A DNA stretch of 64,000 nucleotides from Methanosalsum natronophilum (GCF_024808815.1 NZ_JANUCS010000007.1:42263-106262); one strand, 5' to 3'. Positions 9,083-18,883 are shown, numbered from the stretch's first letter. Numbers and translations: made by a program. Notes: generated by a model not told the origin, from the letters alone.

Positions 9083-9383
9083 ATGTTTCAACGGTTTCAT
9101 CCATTTTATCAATTACACCATCCATTTTTTTCTCCATATTATCTTCAACACTTTGAATGTTGATTCTTGTAGAGCGTTCCTTGTCATCTAGTTTTTTATC
9201 AATTCTTCTCAGTCTCATATCAACTGAAAGAATCATTGCAGCTAAAGATGCTACTAAAATAACAGCTGATAAAATGATAAGTGCATTTGAATACTCGGTG
9301 TGAAAACGACTTAACCATTCATATGTAAAGACAAAGGCAGAGACAACCATTAAAATCGAAAATACAATATCTCTAACTTCCAT
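9060..9383 (-). CDS. Small membrane protein with C-terminal coiled coil
   Basis: This 107-residue protein has two hydrophobic segments (about residues 8-24 and 34-54), followed by a charged helix of about 50 residues rich in Asp/Glu/Lys/Arg with heptad-like spacing (DKKLDDKERSTRINIQSVEDNMEKKMDGVIDKMDE, shown here in short: DKKLDDKERS to IDKMDE). It is likely an inner-membrane protein whose cytoplasmic tail oligomerises. No family is recognised. A GAGG ribosome site precedes the ATG. The gene converges with the hypothetical gene at 8744 and overlaps its end. Confidence 0.65.
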   Translation of the reverse strand: MEVRDIVFSILMVVSAFVFTYEWLSRFHTEYSNALIILSAVILVASLAAMILSVDMRLRRIDKKLDDKERSTRINIQSVEDNMEKKMDGVIDKMDETVETFNRRMYR

Positions 9384-9654
9384 AATTTCCTCTCAATTTT
9401 ATATAATCTAGTATATTATACTTTTCAGTTAAACTTAATGATAAACATTGATTTCATATTATTTATTCTAAACGACTTAGTCATATTATTGTGATTATAT
9501 ATTGTATATTGCTTTTATTTGATCATTAATTGATTTATTTTTATACTAAAGCTCCTTGAATGGCAAAATATAATATCTGATTAATATGTATTAGGATAGA
9601 ATTCATATATGCTTAAACCCTTTATATTATCAGTTAAGAATTGGAGATTGGCCG

Positions 9655-10554
9655 TTGCTTTCAAAAGAAAAATTGTTTAAAGACTACGTTCCCATTTTAG
9701 TAATGATTATTTTTATATTAATTGTTCAATTATTAGCTCTATTTCTATCAATTCCTATGGAAGCTGGGGATATGCAAGCATTTGAAGATCCTGAATCTGC
9801 TGCAAATCCACTATATTATATTGTCTTGATTCTGCTTTTCACCGGGTTGATACTTCTTTCAATAAAGAAGAATATGCAATGGATCATACAGTCCATTGTA
9901 TTGCTGGCTGTTATGGCAACTCTTTATTTTGTAGTTTTTGTAGTTTTAGAAAGCATAGGTTTTTCTTCAATTATTGGGTTATTAGCCGCAGCCTTGATTT
10001 CAGTAGGTTTAACTTCTATTTTATATGTTTATCCAGAATGGTATATTATTAATTTCACTGGAATCATTATTGCAGCAGGTGCAAGTGCTATTTTTGGAAT
10101 ATCTCTTGCAATTGGGCCAGTAATACTGCTGCTAATTATTTTAGCTATATACGATGCAATTTCAGTCTACAAAACAAAACATATGCTAAGTTTGGCAGAT
10201 GGAGCTATAGATATGAAGCTACCAATATTGTTTGTGGTACCAAAGAAATTAAACTATTCGTTCAAACAAACAAGTTCAAATAAACATAATAAAGATGAAG
10301 CGTTTTTAATGGGGCTAGGAGATGCTGTAATACCAACTATTTTAGTTGTTTCTGCATATGTATTTGTTGACTATAATGGCTTAATTCCTTATCATGTTCT
10401 AGGTGCTATTTTAGGGACAATTATAGGGTATTTCACATTAACAATGTTGGTGATGAAGGGAAAACCTCAAGCAGGACTTCCATTTTTAAATTCTGGGGTA
10501 ATTCTTGGATATGTTGCTGGTTGCTTGATAGGTGGTATCCCTATATTGGGCTGA
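9655..10554 (+). CDS. Presenilin/signal-peptide-peptidase-family intramembrane aspartyl protease
   Basis: This 299-residue, highly hydrophobic protein has about nine membrane segments. The three hallmarks of presenilin-type proteases are present in order: YD with Asp167 in one helix, GLGD with Asp223 in the next, and a PxL-type motif (GLPFL) near residue 275. Archaeal homologues (PSH) cleave helices within the membrane. The start is TTG at 9655, supported by GGAG eight bases upstream. A loop rich in Lys/Ser/Asn lies between the two catalytic helices, as in the family. It is flanked by long non-coding stretches, so it is probably a single-gene unit. Confidence 0.88.
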   Translation: MLSKEKLFKDYVPILVMIIFILIVQLLALFLSIPMEAGDMQAFEDPESAANPLYYIVLILLFTGLILLSIKKNMQWIIQSIVLLAVMATLYFVVFVVLESIGFSSIIGLLAAALISVGLTSILYVYPEWYIINFTGIIIAAGASAIFGISLAIGPVILLLIILAIYDAISVYKTKHMLSLADGAIDMKLPILFVVPKKLNYSFKQTSSNKHNKDEAFLMGLGDAVIPTILVVSAYVFVDYNGLIPYHVLGAILGTIIGYFTLTMLVMKGKPQAGLPFLNSGVILGYVAGCLIGGIPILG

Positions 10555-10854
10555 TTTTTGGTGTTAAAATAAAAAAATATAGATATAAGAAATCAAAGTA
10601 ATCTTTATTCTTATTAATAATACTTGTTAGCAAATTAAGTATATTTTAATAATCAATGAGACATTAATGCTTTCAATGTTGACATTTTAACTATTCGACA
10701 AGATAACGAACTTTGCAAAAAAATAGATCCTACAATTTTAAGTTAAAAAGTCATAAGAAGCAATAGATGTTAAGTTTTGTAACAATCTATTCTCTAAAAG
10801 TGGAAATGATTAGATTTTGTTAAACATGCATGCTAGACAAAAAATTAGTGGTAC
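10555..10854. other. Intergenic region (300 bases)
   Basis: AT-rich DNA between the presenilin-like gene and the ArsR-type regulator. It should contain the regulator's promoter, but no TATA box stands out over the background. I see no RNA gene, repeat or ORF worth calling. Confidence 0.4.
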
Positions 10855-10863
10855 TTGATTAAT

Positions 10864-11394
10864 ATGGGAAATAATGCTAATATGGGTAATTCTGATGATT
10901 TATTTACAGCTTTAGGATGTGCTACAAGACTACGGATTTTACAGTTAATCTGTGATAAAGAAATGCACATTAGTGGCATTGCAAGAGAGTTAAATATATC
11001 GGTACCAGTAACCTTAAAACATATAAGGATATTGGAAAAAGCAGGTTTGGTTAATAGAGAAATTTTTGGAAATTCTCATATTCTTAAAGCAGATATAAAA
11101 GGCATTTACCATGCAATAGGCACATTTGCTCCAAAAAAAACCCTCGAAGTAGAATCAGGGACTAGTTTACTTGATGCCCTAAAAAAGATATCTTCAGTAA
11201 AATCTAAAAAAGTAGGTGATAAAGAAATTATTGTTTCAATAAATGGGGAGGAGGGGTTTTTTGTATATGAGCTAAATGGACAACTAATTGATAAGACTGT
11301 TCAAGAGTGTTTTTTTGAAGAGAATGCTTTTGTTGAATGGAAGAAGCTTGAACCAGTTACTAAAATCAAATTAAACATAATTGTAAAAAAGTAA
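10864..11394 (+). CDS. ArsR-type winged-helix regulator with C-terminal beta-grasp-like domain
   Basis: The first 85 residues form a winged helix-turn-helix of the ArsR type (LFTALGCATRLRILQLI, then ISGIARELNISVPVTLKHIRILEKAGLV). The remaining 90 residues (from GTSLLDALKKI to the end) look like a small ubiquitin/beta-grasp-type domain similar to DUF4430, possibly a ligand sensor. No metal-binding cysteine pair of classical ArsR proteins is seen. ATG at 10864 is preferred to TTG at 10855, with GTGGT about ten bases before it. Target genes are unknown; mutS follows 140 bases later. Confidence 0.75.
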   Translation: MGNNANMGNSDDLFTALGCATRLRILQLICDKEMHISGIARELNISVPVTLKHIRILEKAGLVNREIFGNSHILKADIKGIYHAIGTFAPKKTLEVESGTSLLDALKKISSVKSKKVGDKEIIVSINGEEGFFVYELNGQLIDKTVQECFFEENAFVEWKKLEPVTKIKLNIIVKK

Positions 11395-11535
11395 TAGTTA
11401 TGCTATAATCTAATAATGTTTTTAAGTATGCTAATTATTAGAAACCTGAATCTACTATCAAATGATATTGATGCTTTATCTATTGACAGCGAAATTTTCT
11501 TATGAAACCTTTTCAATCTAAACTTGGGTATTCAC

Positions 11536-14193
11536 ATGAGTAAATTAACACCTGCAATGAGCCAGTACTATCAATTCAAAAAAGAATATAGTGATAGCAT
11601 TATTTTCTTTAGGATGGGTGATTTTTATGAAACTTTTGATAATGATGCAAAAGTTGTTTCAAAAGAATTAGATATCACTCTTACTAATAGAGGTAAGAGC
11701 AAATATGGCGAAAAAATGCCATTAGCAGGAATACCTTATCACTCGCTGGATAATTACTTACCACGTCTAATAAAAAAAGGATATAAAGTAGCCATATGTG
11801 AACAACTAGAGGATCCAAAGAAGTCAAAAGGTGTTGTGAAAAGAGGTGTTGTTAGAGTAGTTACACCTGGGACAGCAATTGATTCTTCAATGTTTGAAAC
11901 ACCTTCAAACAATTACTTAATGTCAATAGTGGGAGAAAAAAGTGAATTTGGCTTATCTTTTCTTGATATTTCTACTGGAGAATTTCTTACTACACAGTTT
12001 AAGGACAATCCACCATATGATAGAGTAGCTAATGAAATTGCAAGAATGAACCCTTCTGAATGCATAATGTCACCTACAATTCAAGATAATGCCGAGCTGT
12101 ATAGTCGAATTAACTCATTTTCATTACTTGTAAATACTTTAGATGAAAAATACTTTGATTTGTCCCTAGCTGAAAAAAGTCTAAAAGACCATTTTGGTGT
12201 GAACACTCTTGAAGGAATGGGTTGTAGTAATTTGGTATACTCTATTTCTGCGTCTGGAGCAACTATTCAATATGTTGAAGCCACCCAAAAAAGATCACTT
12301 TCTCATATCAATTCTCTTAGAATATATTCTGAATCGGAATTCATGACACTTGACGCTATTACTTTAAGGAACCTTGAAGTTGTTAGTAACGTACGTGGTA
12401 GTGGGAAAGATTCGACCATTTTAGGTGTCCTTGATGAAACTATGACCCCTATGGGAAGTAGAATGCTTAAAAAATGGCTCTCAAAACCACTTATTGTTAC
12501 AAGCGAAATTAATCAAAGACTCGACTCAGTAGAAAATCTTGTTCAAAATACACTTGTTAGATACGATATCAGAGCTTACCTGTCTAAAGTTCGTGATATT
12601 GAAAGACTTACTGCCAGGATAGTTTACGGAAATTCAAATGCCAGGGACCTAGTTGCATTAAAAAGGTCATTAGAAAACATCCCTCACATTGATATTTTAT
12701 TAAAAGAGTTGGACTCTGACATCTTCTTAAAACTAAGAGAGCAAATTTCCAACTTCAAAGAAGTTGAATACCTTATTAACCTTATTGATAAAGCAATAGT
12801 TGATGAACCCCCTCTAAGCGTAAGAGAAGGCGGTTTGATCAATATTGGGTACAATAAAGAACTAGATGATATTAGGACTATGTCAAAAAGCGGAAAAGAA
12901 TGGATAGCTTCTTTCCAAAAAAAAGAAAGGGAAAGAACTGGTATAAAATCACTTAAAGTAGGATACAATAAAGTTTTTGGATACTATATTGAAATTACAA
13001 AAGCTAACTCTTCAAATGTGCCCGATGATTATATAATAAAACAAACAATGTCTAACTCTGAGCGGTTTTACACACCAGAATTAAAAAAATGGGAAGAAAC
13101 TATTATTTCAGCTGATGAAAAGATAAACACACTGGAATACGAAATTTTTTCAAGTATAAACCAGGAAATTGCAAACTATGCTGAAGATTTACAACATACC
13201 AGTATTACAATTTCAAAAATTGATATTTTTTCTACATTTGCAGAAATTGCTGTAAATAAAGGCTATACAAGACCGCTCATATCGAATAATTTTAGTATTA
13301 CAATTAAAGATGGTAGACATCCAGTAGTTGAACATAATGTTTTAGATGATTTTGTTCCAAATGATACAGAAATTGATTGCTTCAAAAATCAATTTTCTTT
13401 GATTACTGGCCCTAATATGGCAGGTAAATCCACTTATATGAGGCAGGTAGCTTTAATAGTTATCATGGCCCAGGTAGGTTCTTTTGTGCCTGCATCATAT
13501 GCATCAATTGGCATAGTGGATAGAGTATTTACAAGAGTTGGTGCATTTGATGACTTGGCTAGTGGTCAAAGTACATTTATGGTTGAAATGGTTGAACTAG
13601 CAAACATCTTAAATAATGCAAGTGAAAGAAGCTTGATTTTACTTGATGAAATTGGAAGGGGGACTAGTACATATGACGGCTATAGTATAGCAAAGGCAGT
13701 AGTTGAGTATATTCACAATAAAAATAAGGTAGGTGTAAGGTCATTGTTTGCTACACATTACCACCAACTAACAGACCTTGAGAATAATCTTGAAAGGGTA
13801 AAAAACTATCATATAGCTGTTAAAGAAGACGGAGAGAAACTGGTTTTTTTGAGAAAAATAGTTCCAGGTTCAACAGATAAAAGCTATGGTATACAAGTAG
13901 CAAGACTTGCGGGTGTTCCTCGTAAAGTCACCCAAAGAGCAAAAGAAATTCTCTATAATATAGAAAAAGAAGATTATCTTGTTGAAAAGAAAAAATCAAA
14001 TTTTAAGAGATTAGCAAAAAATGAACATAAACAATTAATATTCGCTGTTGAGCAGGAAAACAATGAAAAAAATGATATTCACTCAACTATATTTAAAGAA
14101 CTTAGTGAAATAAACATAAATGAACTGACCCCCTTAGATGCACTCAATAAACTTAACAATATTCAAAAAAAGATAAAAGATCAAAGCGAGTGA
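11536..14193 (+). CDS. mutS: DNA mismatch repair protein MutS
   Basis: MutS recognises base mismatches and starts methyl-independent repair with MutL. The 885-residue protein has the mismatch-recognition Phe-x-Glu motif in FFRMGDFYETF near residue 25, the core/clamp region, and the ABC-type ATPase with Walker A GPNMAGKST from residue 625, followed by LLDEIGRGTSTYDG and ATHYHQL. ATG at 11536 (MSKLTPAMSQYY) matches the family start better than the in-frame TTG at 11524. It lies directly upstream of mutL. This bacterial-type MutS1 is uncommon in archaea and is generally explained by transfer into the Methanosarcina and halophile lineages. Confidence 0.96.
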   Translation: MSKLTPAMSQYYQFKKEYSDSIIFFRMGDFYETFDNDAKVVSKELDITLTNRGKSKYGEKMPLAGIPYHSLDNYLPRLIKKGYKVAICEQLEDPKKSKGVVKRGVVRVVTPGTAIDSSMFETPSNNYLMSIVGEKSEFGLSFLDISTGEFLTTQFKDNPPYDRVANEIARMNPSECIMSPTIQDNAELYSRINSFSLLVNTLDEKYFDLSLAEKSLKDHFGVNTLEGMGCSNLVYSISASGATIQYVEATQKRSLSHINSLRIYSESEFMTLDAITLRNLEVVSNVRGSGKDSTILGVLDETMTPMGSRMLKKWLSKPLIVTSEINQRLDSVENLVQNTLVRYDIRAYLSKVRDIERLTARIVYGNSNARDLVALKRSLENIPHIDILLKELDSDIFLKLREQISNFKEVEYLINLIDKAIVDEPPLSVREGGLINIGYNKELDDIRTMSKSGKEWIASFQKKERERTGIKSLKVGYNKVFGYYIEITKANSSNVPDDYIIKQTMSNSERFYTPELKKWEETIISADEKINTLEYEIFSSINQEIANYAEDLQHTSITISKIDIFSTFAEIAVNKGYTRPLISNNFSITIKDGRHPVVEHNVLDDFVPNDTEIDCFKNQFSLITGPNMAGKSTYMRQVALIVIMAQVGSFVPASYASIGIVDRVFTRVGAFDDLASGQSTFMVEMVELANILNNASERSLILLDEIGRGTSTYDGYSIAKAVVEYIHNKNKVGVRSLFATHYHQLTDLENNLERVKNYHIAVKEDGEKLVFLRKIVPGSTDKSYGIQVARLAGVPRKVTQRAKEILYNIEKEDYLVEKKKSNFKRLAKNEHKQLIFAVEQENNEKNDIHSTIFKELSEININELTPLDALNKLNNIQKKIKDQSE

Positions 14194-14197
14194 TTTT

Positions 14198-15964
14198 TTG
14201 AAAAATAGCGTATCAAATATTAATCAACTTGATGAAGATACCATAAATAAAATAGCTGCCGGTGAAGTAATAGAAAGACCTGCATCAGTTGTTAAAGAAT
14301 TAATTGATAATTCTGTTGATGCAGAGGCATCAATAATTAATATCGAAATTGATAATGCAGGATCTGATACAATAGCAGTTATTGACAACGGTGTTGGCCT
14401 ATCAAAGGCAGATGCTACTTTAGCCTTTAAGAAATACTCTACAAGCAAAATCAAAAATATAAAAGATCTAGATAAGCTAGCAACTTTTGGTTTTAGGGGA
14501 GAAGCATTAGCATCAATTGCCTCTGTATCTAATATTGAACTCGTGACCCGTAAAAAAAGCATGCAATCAGGCCTTCATATTTTTATTGATAATGGCTCTT
14601 TTAATCAAATCTATGAAGTTGGAGCTAATGTGGGAACTAAGATAATTGTAAGAAATCTTTTTTATAACACACCAGTTAGAAAAAAATACTTAAAAAGTAA
14701 GCGCACTGAAAATTCACATATAGTAGATGTAATCACAAAACACTCTATTGGAAATCCAAGTATTTCTTTTAAATTAAAGAATGATGGAAAACAACTACTA
14801 AATTCACCAGGCTCCAAAAACTTATTAGATACTATAGTTCATTTGTTTGGAAGTGAACTTGCAAAGTCTTTGATTCCTTTGGAGGCTGAATTGGATGATA
14901 TAAGGCTTACAGGCTATGTAGCAAAACCAAACTTTACCAGAAGTAACAATGATCAACAGTACATATATGTAAACAACAAGCCTGTCTCTTCATCATCTAT
15001 AAGTAATGCTATCAAGCTAGGCTATTATACTAAAATTCCGAAAGGAAGGTATCCTATAGCTTTCATCAAGGTTGAGGTTAATCCAGAGCATGTAGACTTT
15101 AATGTTCATCCAACTAAAGCAAAGGTGCGGTTATTTAATGAGAATAAAGTATTGGATTTCATAACCACCTCGGTTGAAAAGGCTCTATCAGAATCAAGTG
15201 ATTTCTTATATATTTCTAAGAAAAAAAAGCAGCCTAAAAAGACACATGAAACAAATGACATAATTAATTCTAGTAATCATAAAAAAAATGTCTCTGCATC
15301 TTTTAGTTATACAGCAAAAGACACCCAAAAACGAATAAGGGACAGCGAAAAGAGACTGGCCAAAAATAGGTTGGAAGAAGATGAAAAATCAAATCTGACC
15401 AATATAGAAATAGTTGAACAGTTTGATGATACGTATATACTTGCAAAAATGAACGATTCTCTGGTAATTATTGATCAACATGCAGCACATGAAAGGATTA
15501 TTTATGAGCAACTAAAGTTCAATGATAAAATAACATCTCAAGAACTAATTTCCCCTATTACATTAGATTTGACCCCAAAAGAAAAAGAAGTGATTGAAGA
15601 GTACATTCCTTATTTAGAAAAGGAAGGTTTTGAAATTATTGAATTTGGTCCTTCTAGCTATGCTGTAAGTTCAGTACCACAGATATCATATGCTCTTGAA
15701 GATCCGAAATCTGTTCTTGATATTATATCTGATTTGATTCAAGACGGCATTGTTAATGACGATACTACAATACGTGAAAGTATAATCAAAAAAATGGCAT
15801 GTAGAGGAGCTATTAAGTCCGGAGCAAAGTGTAATTTTCAACAAATGAAGTCTTTATTATCTCAACTAGCACTAATGAGTGATCCTTTAACATGCCCTCA
15901 TGGAAGACCAACGATCATAGCATTTGATCGTGATGAAATAGATAAAATGTTTAAAAGAAAATAA
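14198..15964 (+). CDS. mutL: DNA mismatch repair protein MutL
   Basis: MutL couples mismatch recognition by MutS to strand incision. The N-terminal GHKL ATPase carries NKIAAGEVIERPASVVKELIDN-type motifs (quoted in part: IAAGEVIERPASVVKEL), DNGVGL and GFRGEAL. The C-terminal domain holds the endonuclease metal motif DQHA-x2-E-x4-E starting at D426, plus ACRGAIK and the CPHGRP motif, so this is a nicking-competent MutL. The start is TTG at 14198, five bases after the mutS stop. A lysine-rich linker near residues 340-400 separates the domains. It forms an operon with mutS. Confidence 0.96.
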   Translation: MKNSVSNINQLDEDTINKIAAGEVIERPASVVKELIDNSVDAEASIINIEIDNAGSDTIAVIDNGVGLSKADATLAFKKYSTSKIKNIKDLDKLATFGFRGEALASIASVSNIELVTRKKSMQSGLHIFIDNGSFNQIYEVGANVGTKIIVRNLFYNTPVRKKYLKSKRTENSHIVDVITKHSIGNPSISFKLKNDGKQLLNSPGSKNLLDTIVHLFGSELAKSLIPLEAELDDIRLTGYVAKPNFTRSNNDQQYIYVNNKPVSSSSISNAIKLGYYTKIPKGRYPIAFIKVEVNPEHVDFNVHPTKAKVRLFNENKVLDFITTSVEKALSESSDFLYISKKKKQPKKTHETNDIINSSNHKKNVSASFSYTAKDTQKRIRDSEKRLAKNRLEEDEKSNLTNIEIVEQFDDTYILAKMNDSLVIIDQHAAHERIIYEQLKFNDKITSQELISPITLDLTPKEKEVIEEYIPYLEKEGFEIIEFGPSSYAVSSVPQISYALEDPKSVLDIISDLIQDGIVNDDTTIRESIIKKMACRGAIKSGAKCNFQQMKSLLSQLALMSDPLTCPHGRPTIIAFDRDEIDKMFKRK

Positions 15965-16008
15965 TTGAATACACTGCATTTATATCTTAAAAGAGGAAAC
16001 TAGATAGC

Positions 16009-17025
16009 ATGATAGATCCAGTGAATAAATCTGAAATTCCAGATGAGTGGATAGAAATTTCTTCAATGGAGTCAACAAAATTGATTGAAGGTATTAATAA
16101 AGGTATTTATGTACTTCTGAGCAATGGTTCAATCTTGAATAGAGGCTATACAACAGGAACCACGGCAGCTATTGCTGCGAAAGCAGCAGTCTTATCACTA
16201 AAAAGTGAAGTAAATCATGTATCAGTTCCTACTCCTGTAGGAATTAGAGCTTCTATGGCTGTAAAAAGCACAAATGGCTATGCATCTGTAAAAAAACCAT
16301 TTAATGACCATGAATCAGACATAACAAAAGAATTGGAGTTTGAGGCTAGAGCCATAGAGACTGATGAGATTCAGGTAGATGCTGGACGTGGAATTGGAAT
16401 TGTTTATCGTGATGGATTACAAATAGATAAGGGCAATCCTGCAATTAATCCAGTACCCATGAAACAAATAAAGGCTGCAATTAAAGAAGCTGTAGATGAA
16501 ATTGGAATTTCAGGTGCAAAAGTGACAATTTCTCTTCCCAAAGGTGAAGAAATCGCTAAGAAAACCCTTAATTACAAAGTAGGAATCAAAGGCGGGATAT
16601 CAATTGCAGGAACAACTGGATTTGTAGAACCATGGAATGACCATTTAGGTGAAATGAAGGTAGATTTAATTAAAGAATCTTCAAAGGTTGTTTTGACTAC
16701 AGGAAGACTTGGCATTCGCTATTCAAATATTTTATTTCCAGACCACACTGTAGTTTTAGCTGGTAATCGTATTTCTGAAGCGTTGAAAGTAGCCTCTGGC
16801 GATGTAATAATCTGCGGATTGCCTGGTTTGATTTTAAAATGGGGGTATCCTGAGATTCTAGAGAATACGCAATATGCATCAGTAGCTGAAATGATTGCAA
16901 ATGATTTAAAATCTGAACAAATATTAAAAGGATTTCAGCTAACAGCTAAGAAGGCAGAAAATGCTAGAGTTGTAATCGTTAATAGACAAGGAACCATTAT
17001 ATTAGATAGTGAGGAGCTAAAATGA
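16009..17025 (+). CDS. cbiD: Cobalt-precorrin-5B (C1)-methyltransferase
   Basis: CbiD methylates C1 of cobalt-precorrin-5B in the anaerobic cobamide pathway. The signature RGYTTGTTAAIAAKAA lies near residue 44, with VEPWNDHLGEM in the middle. The length of 338 is normal, with an N-terminal extension of about 40 residues before the GxTTG motif. A GAGG ribosome site precedes the ATG. Its stop overlaps the cbiE start (ATGA), so the two are co-translated. The adjacent cobalt/nickel transporter fits the same pathway. Confidence 0.94.
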   Translation: MIDPVNKSEIPDEWIEISSMESTKLIEGINKGIYVLLSNGSILNRGYTTGTTAAIAAKAAVLSLKSEVNHVSVPTPVGIRASMAVKSTNGYASVKKPFNDHESDITKELEFEARAIETDEIQVDAGRGIGIVYRDGLQIDKGNPAINPVPMKQIKAAIKEAVDEIGISGAKVTISLPKGEEIAKKTLNYKVGIKGGISIAGTTGFVEPWNDHLGEMKVDLIKESSKVVLTTGRLGIRYSNILFPDHTVVLAGNRISEALKVASGDVIICGLPGLILKWGYPEILENTQYASVAEMIANDLKSEQILKGFQLTAKKAENARVVIVNRQGTIILDSEELK

Positions 17026-17609
17026 TTGTAGTGGGTATTGGTGTGGGACCCGGTATGCTCACAGAAGAAGCCATAGATGCTATAAGAAATGCAAATATAA
17101 TATATGGATCAAAGCGATCTATCGAAATGGTTCGAGAATATATCACATGTGAATCAAAAGTGATAAAAAACTATAGAAACTTTGAGGATTTACCAAAGGA
17201 TGCAGTAGTTTTATCTACTGGCGATCCTATGTTTTCAGGGCTTGGAAAATATGCATCTGAAAGTGACTATATAATTCCTGGAATTTCGTCACTTCAAATT
17301 ACTTGCTGTAGATTAGGTGTAAGTATTGATCAAAAATTCGTTGCTATAACTTCCCATGGACGTAATCCAGCTGCTGCAAAAGAAGCTTTTATTCAAGAGC
17401 TAAATCTTGGGAAAACAATATTTTTATTACCTGCAGATAATTTTGGGGTACCTGAGATTGTTAAGATAATTAAGGATTCATCCTCTGATGCAGCTATACA
17501 TGTATGTGAAAATATTGGTTATACCGATGAAAGAATTGCCTCTGGAACTATAGAGCATCCTCCAGAAGTTAAATCTAAACTCTATAGTATTATGGTAATT
17601 CCTAAATAA
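17022..17609 (+). CDS. cbiE: Cobalt-precorrin-7 (C5)-methyltransferase
   Basis: CbiE methylates C5 of cobalt-precorrin-7 late in corrin ring synthesis. It is a tetrapyrrole-methylase-fold protein of 195 residues beginning VVGIGVGPGMLTEEA, with the LSTGDPMFSGLG loop near residue 65 that binds S-adenosylmethionine. The partner CbiT (C15 methylation and decarboxylation) is not fused and is not seen here. It overlaps cbiD by four bases. The gene converges with cbiQ; the 35-base gap includes the T-run CTTTTT near 17630, a plausible terminator. Confidence 0.93.
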   Translation: MIVVGIGVGPGMLTEEAIDAIRNANIIYGSKRSIEMVREYITCESKVIKNYRNFEDLPKDAVVLSTGDPMFSGLGKYASESDYIIPGISSLQITCCRLGVSIDQKFVAITSHGRNPAAAKEAFIQELNLGKTIFLLPADNFGVPEIVKIIKDSSSDAAIHVCENIGYTDERIASGTIEHPPEVKSKLYSIMVIPK

Positions 17610-17644
17610 TTCCTCTTTAACTAGAAAAATCTTTTTAACAATTA

Positions 17645-18406
17645 TTAGCTTATTACAGGAATTATTTGCACAATTAAAGCAAATATTAATAAAATAGTAG
17701 ATATTAAGTAATCATTTCTATTCATACTAAAGGTAACAAATAAATTAGGATTTCCTGTGTAACCTCTAGCAATCATTGATCTATATACTCTTTCTCCTCT
17801 ATCATAACTTTTTATCAATAACATTCCTATCATATTTCCAATAGCCGAGAAACTATACATGTCAAGTTTAAATTTAAATCCACGAGCATACATAGCAGTT
17901 CTAAGAGTTGATAGCTCATCTATTAAAACAAAGATATATCTATAGGAAAAAGAGATAACTTGAACCATTACGTTTGGTATTTTAAGCATATACATTGCTT
18001 TTATTATTTCATCGAATTTGCTAGTTGATAACAATAAAAATGCAATCATTAAAGCTGCTAAAGCTCTTAAGAAGATAAGTGCACCTAACTCAACTCCTTG
18101 ATTGGTAACATTAAGATATTTTAAATCAACAATAATATTACCTTCAACTGTAAATGCCATCACAATAATTATTGTGAAAACAAAAAATGCTGGAAATTTT
18201 AAACACTTAGTGACAAAAGATAGGGGAATTCGTGAAATAATCACCAAAAGTATAGAGAATATAACTGCAGTTATTGCTATAATAATTTCAGATATAAAAG
18301 CGAATGAAAAAATAAGGACTATTAGTGAAATAATTTTAGCTCGAGGATCAAATTGATGTAATGGAGTTTCTAAATATGAATATTTGTCAATCTTTGGATA
18401 ACTCAT
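17645..18406 (-). CDS. cbiQ: Cobalt/nickel ECF transporter transmembrane subunit CbiQ
   Basis: CbiQ is the membrane coupling (T) subunit of the energy-coupling-factor importer, linking the CbiO ATPase to the CbiM substrate subunit. The 253-residue protein has about six hydrophobic segments and starts with the typical HQFDPRAKI motif. Its cytoplasmic region has the two ATPase-contact Ala-Arg-Gly motifs: MYARGFKF and MIARGYTG. It is the third gene of the cbiM operon, 18 bases after the CbiN-like gene, with a GGAG site. Confidence 0.94.
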   Translation of the reverse strand: MSYPKIDKYSYLETPLHQFDPRAKIISLIVLIFSFAFISEIIIAITAVIFSILLVIISRIPLSFVTKCLKFPAFFVFTIIIVMAFTVEGNIIVDLKYLNVTNQGVELGALIFLRALAALMIAFLLLSTSKFDEIIKAMYMLKIPNVMVQVISFSYRYIFVLIDELSTLRTAMYARGFKFKLDMYSFSAIGNMIGMLLIKSYDRGERVYRSMIARGYTGNPNLFVTFSMNRNDYLISTILLIFALIVQIIPVIS

Positions 18407-18424
18407 ATTTAGACTCCTTGAATC

Positions 18425-18883
18425 TCAATTATTTTTTCTTCTAGCAGATATTAACATTCCTACTCCTGCAAGGCCAATCAAATACCCAAAACCCGCGAAA
18501 ACTGCAATAGGGGTTGAGAGTTGACTAGAACCTGGAGAAGTTCCTCCTTCTTTGACATTTATAGTAGCTTCTTCTTGATGTCCCCAATCGTCATATATTT
18601 TTATTCTATACTCTTCATAACCGTCTTTTGGGGTAAAGGTATACAAACCATCTTCATCAAGTGTATCTTCAATGTATAATAACTCTTCTCCATTTTCGTC
18701 GATTGCATAAACCACAATATTTTCATTTGAAAATATGTCAGTTTCACTATGGTAGCCAAATACTTCAATTTCAACATTTTGGGTTACATCCATATACACA
18801 GCATGTCCTGAAACTGGGGTTACAAACCCAATTATGAATATTGAGATAAACAGGAATGTACAAAGTATATTGAATCTATTCAT
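18425..18883 (-). CDS. CbiN/NikL-like accessory subunit of the cobalt/nickel ECF transporter
   Basis: This 152-residue protein occupies the place of CbiN or NikL/NikN between cbiM and cbiQ. It has an N-terminal hydrophobic signal/anchor (residues 7-25), an extracytoplasmic beta-rich domain (about 27-115, with phrases such as DGLYTFTPKDGYEEYRI), a Ser/Pro linker and one C-terminal membrane helix ending in ARRKNN. This two-helix topology matches the accessory subunits needed for metal transfer in CbiMN/NikMN systems, but the extracellular domain is longer than in classical CbiN. Its start overlaps the cbiM stop (ATGA), after a strong GGAGG. Confidence 0.75.
   Translation of the reverse strand: MNRFNILCTFLFISIFIIGFVTPVSGHAVYMDVTQNVEIEVFGYHSETDIFSNENIVVYAIDENGEELLYIEDTLDEDGLYTFTPKDGYEEYRIKIYDDWGHQEEATINVKEGGTSPGSSQLSTPIAVFAGFGYLIGLAGVGMLISARRKNN

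Noticed and set aside
16697..16900. Antisense ORF within cbiD (67 residues) and similar short antisense ORFs across the window
   Set aside because: They lie fully inside well-identified genes, lack ribosome sites and have no recognisable motif.
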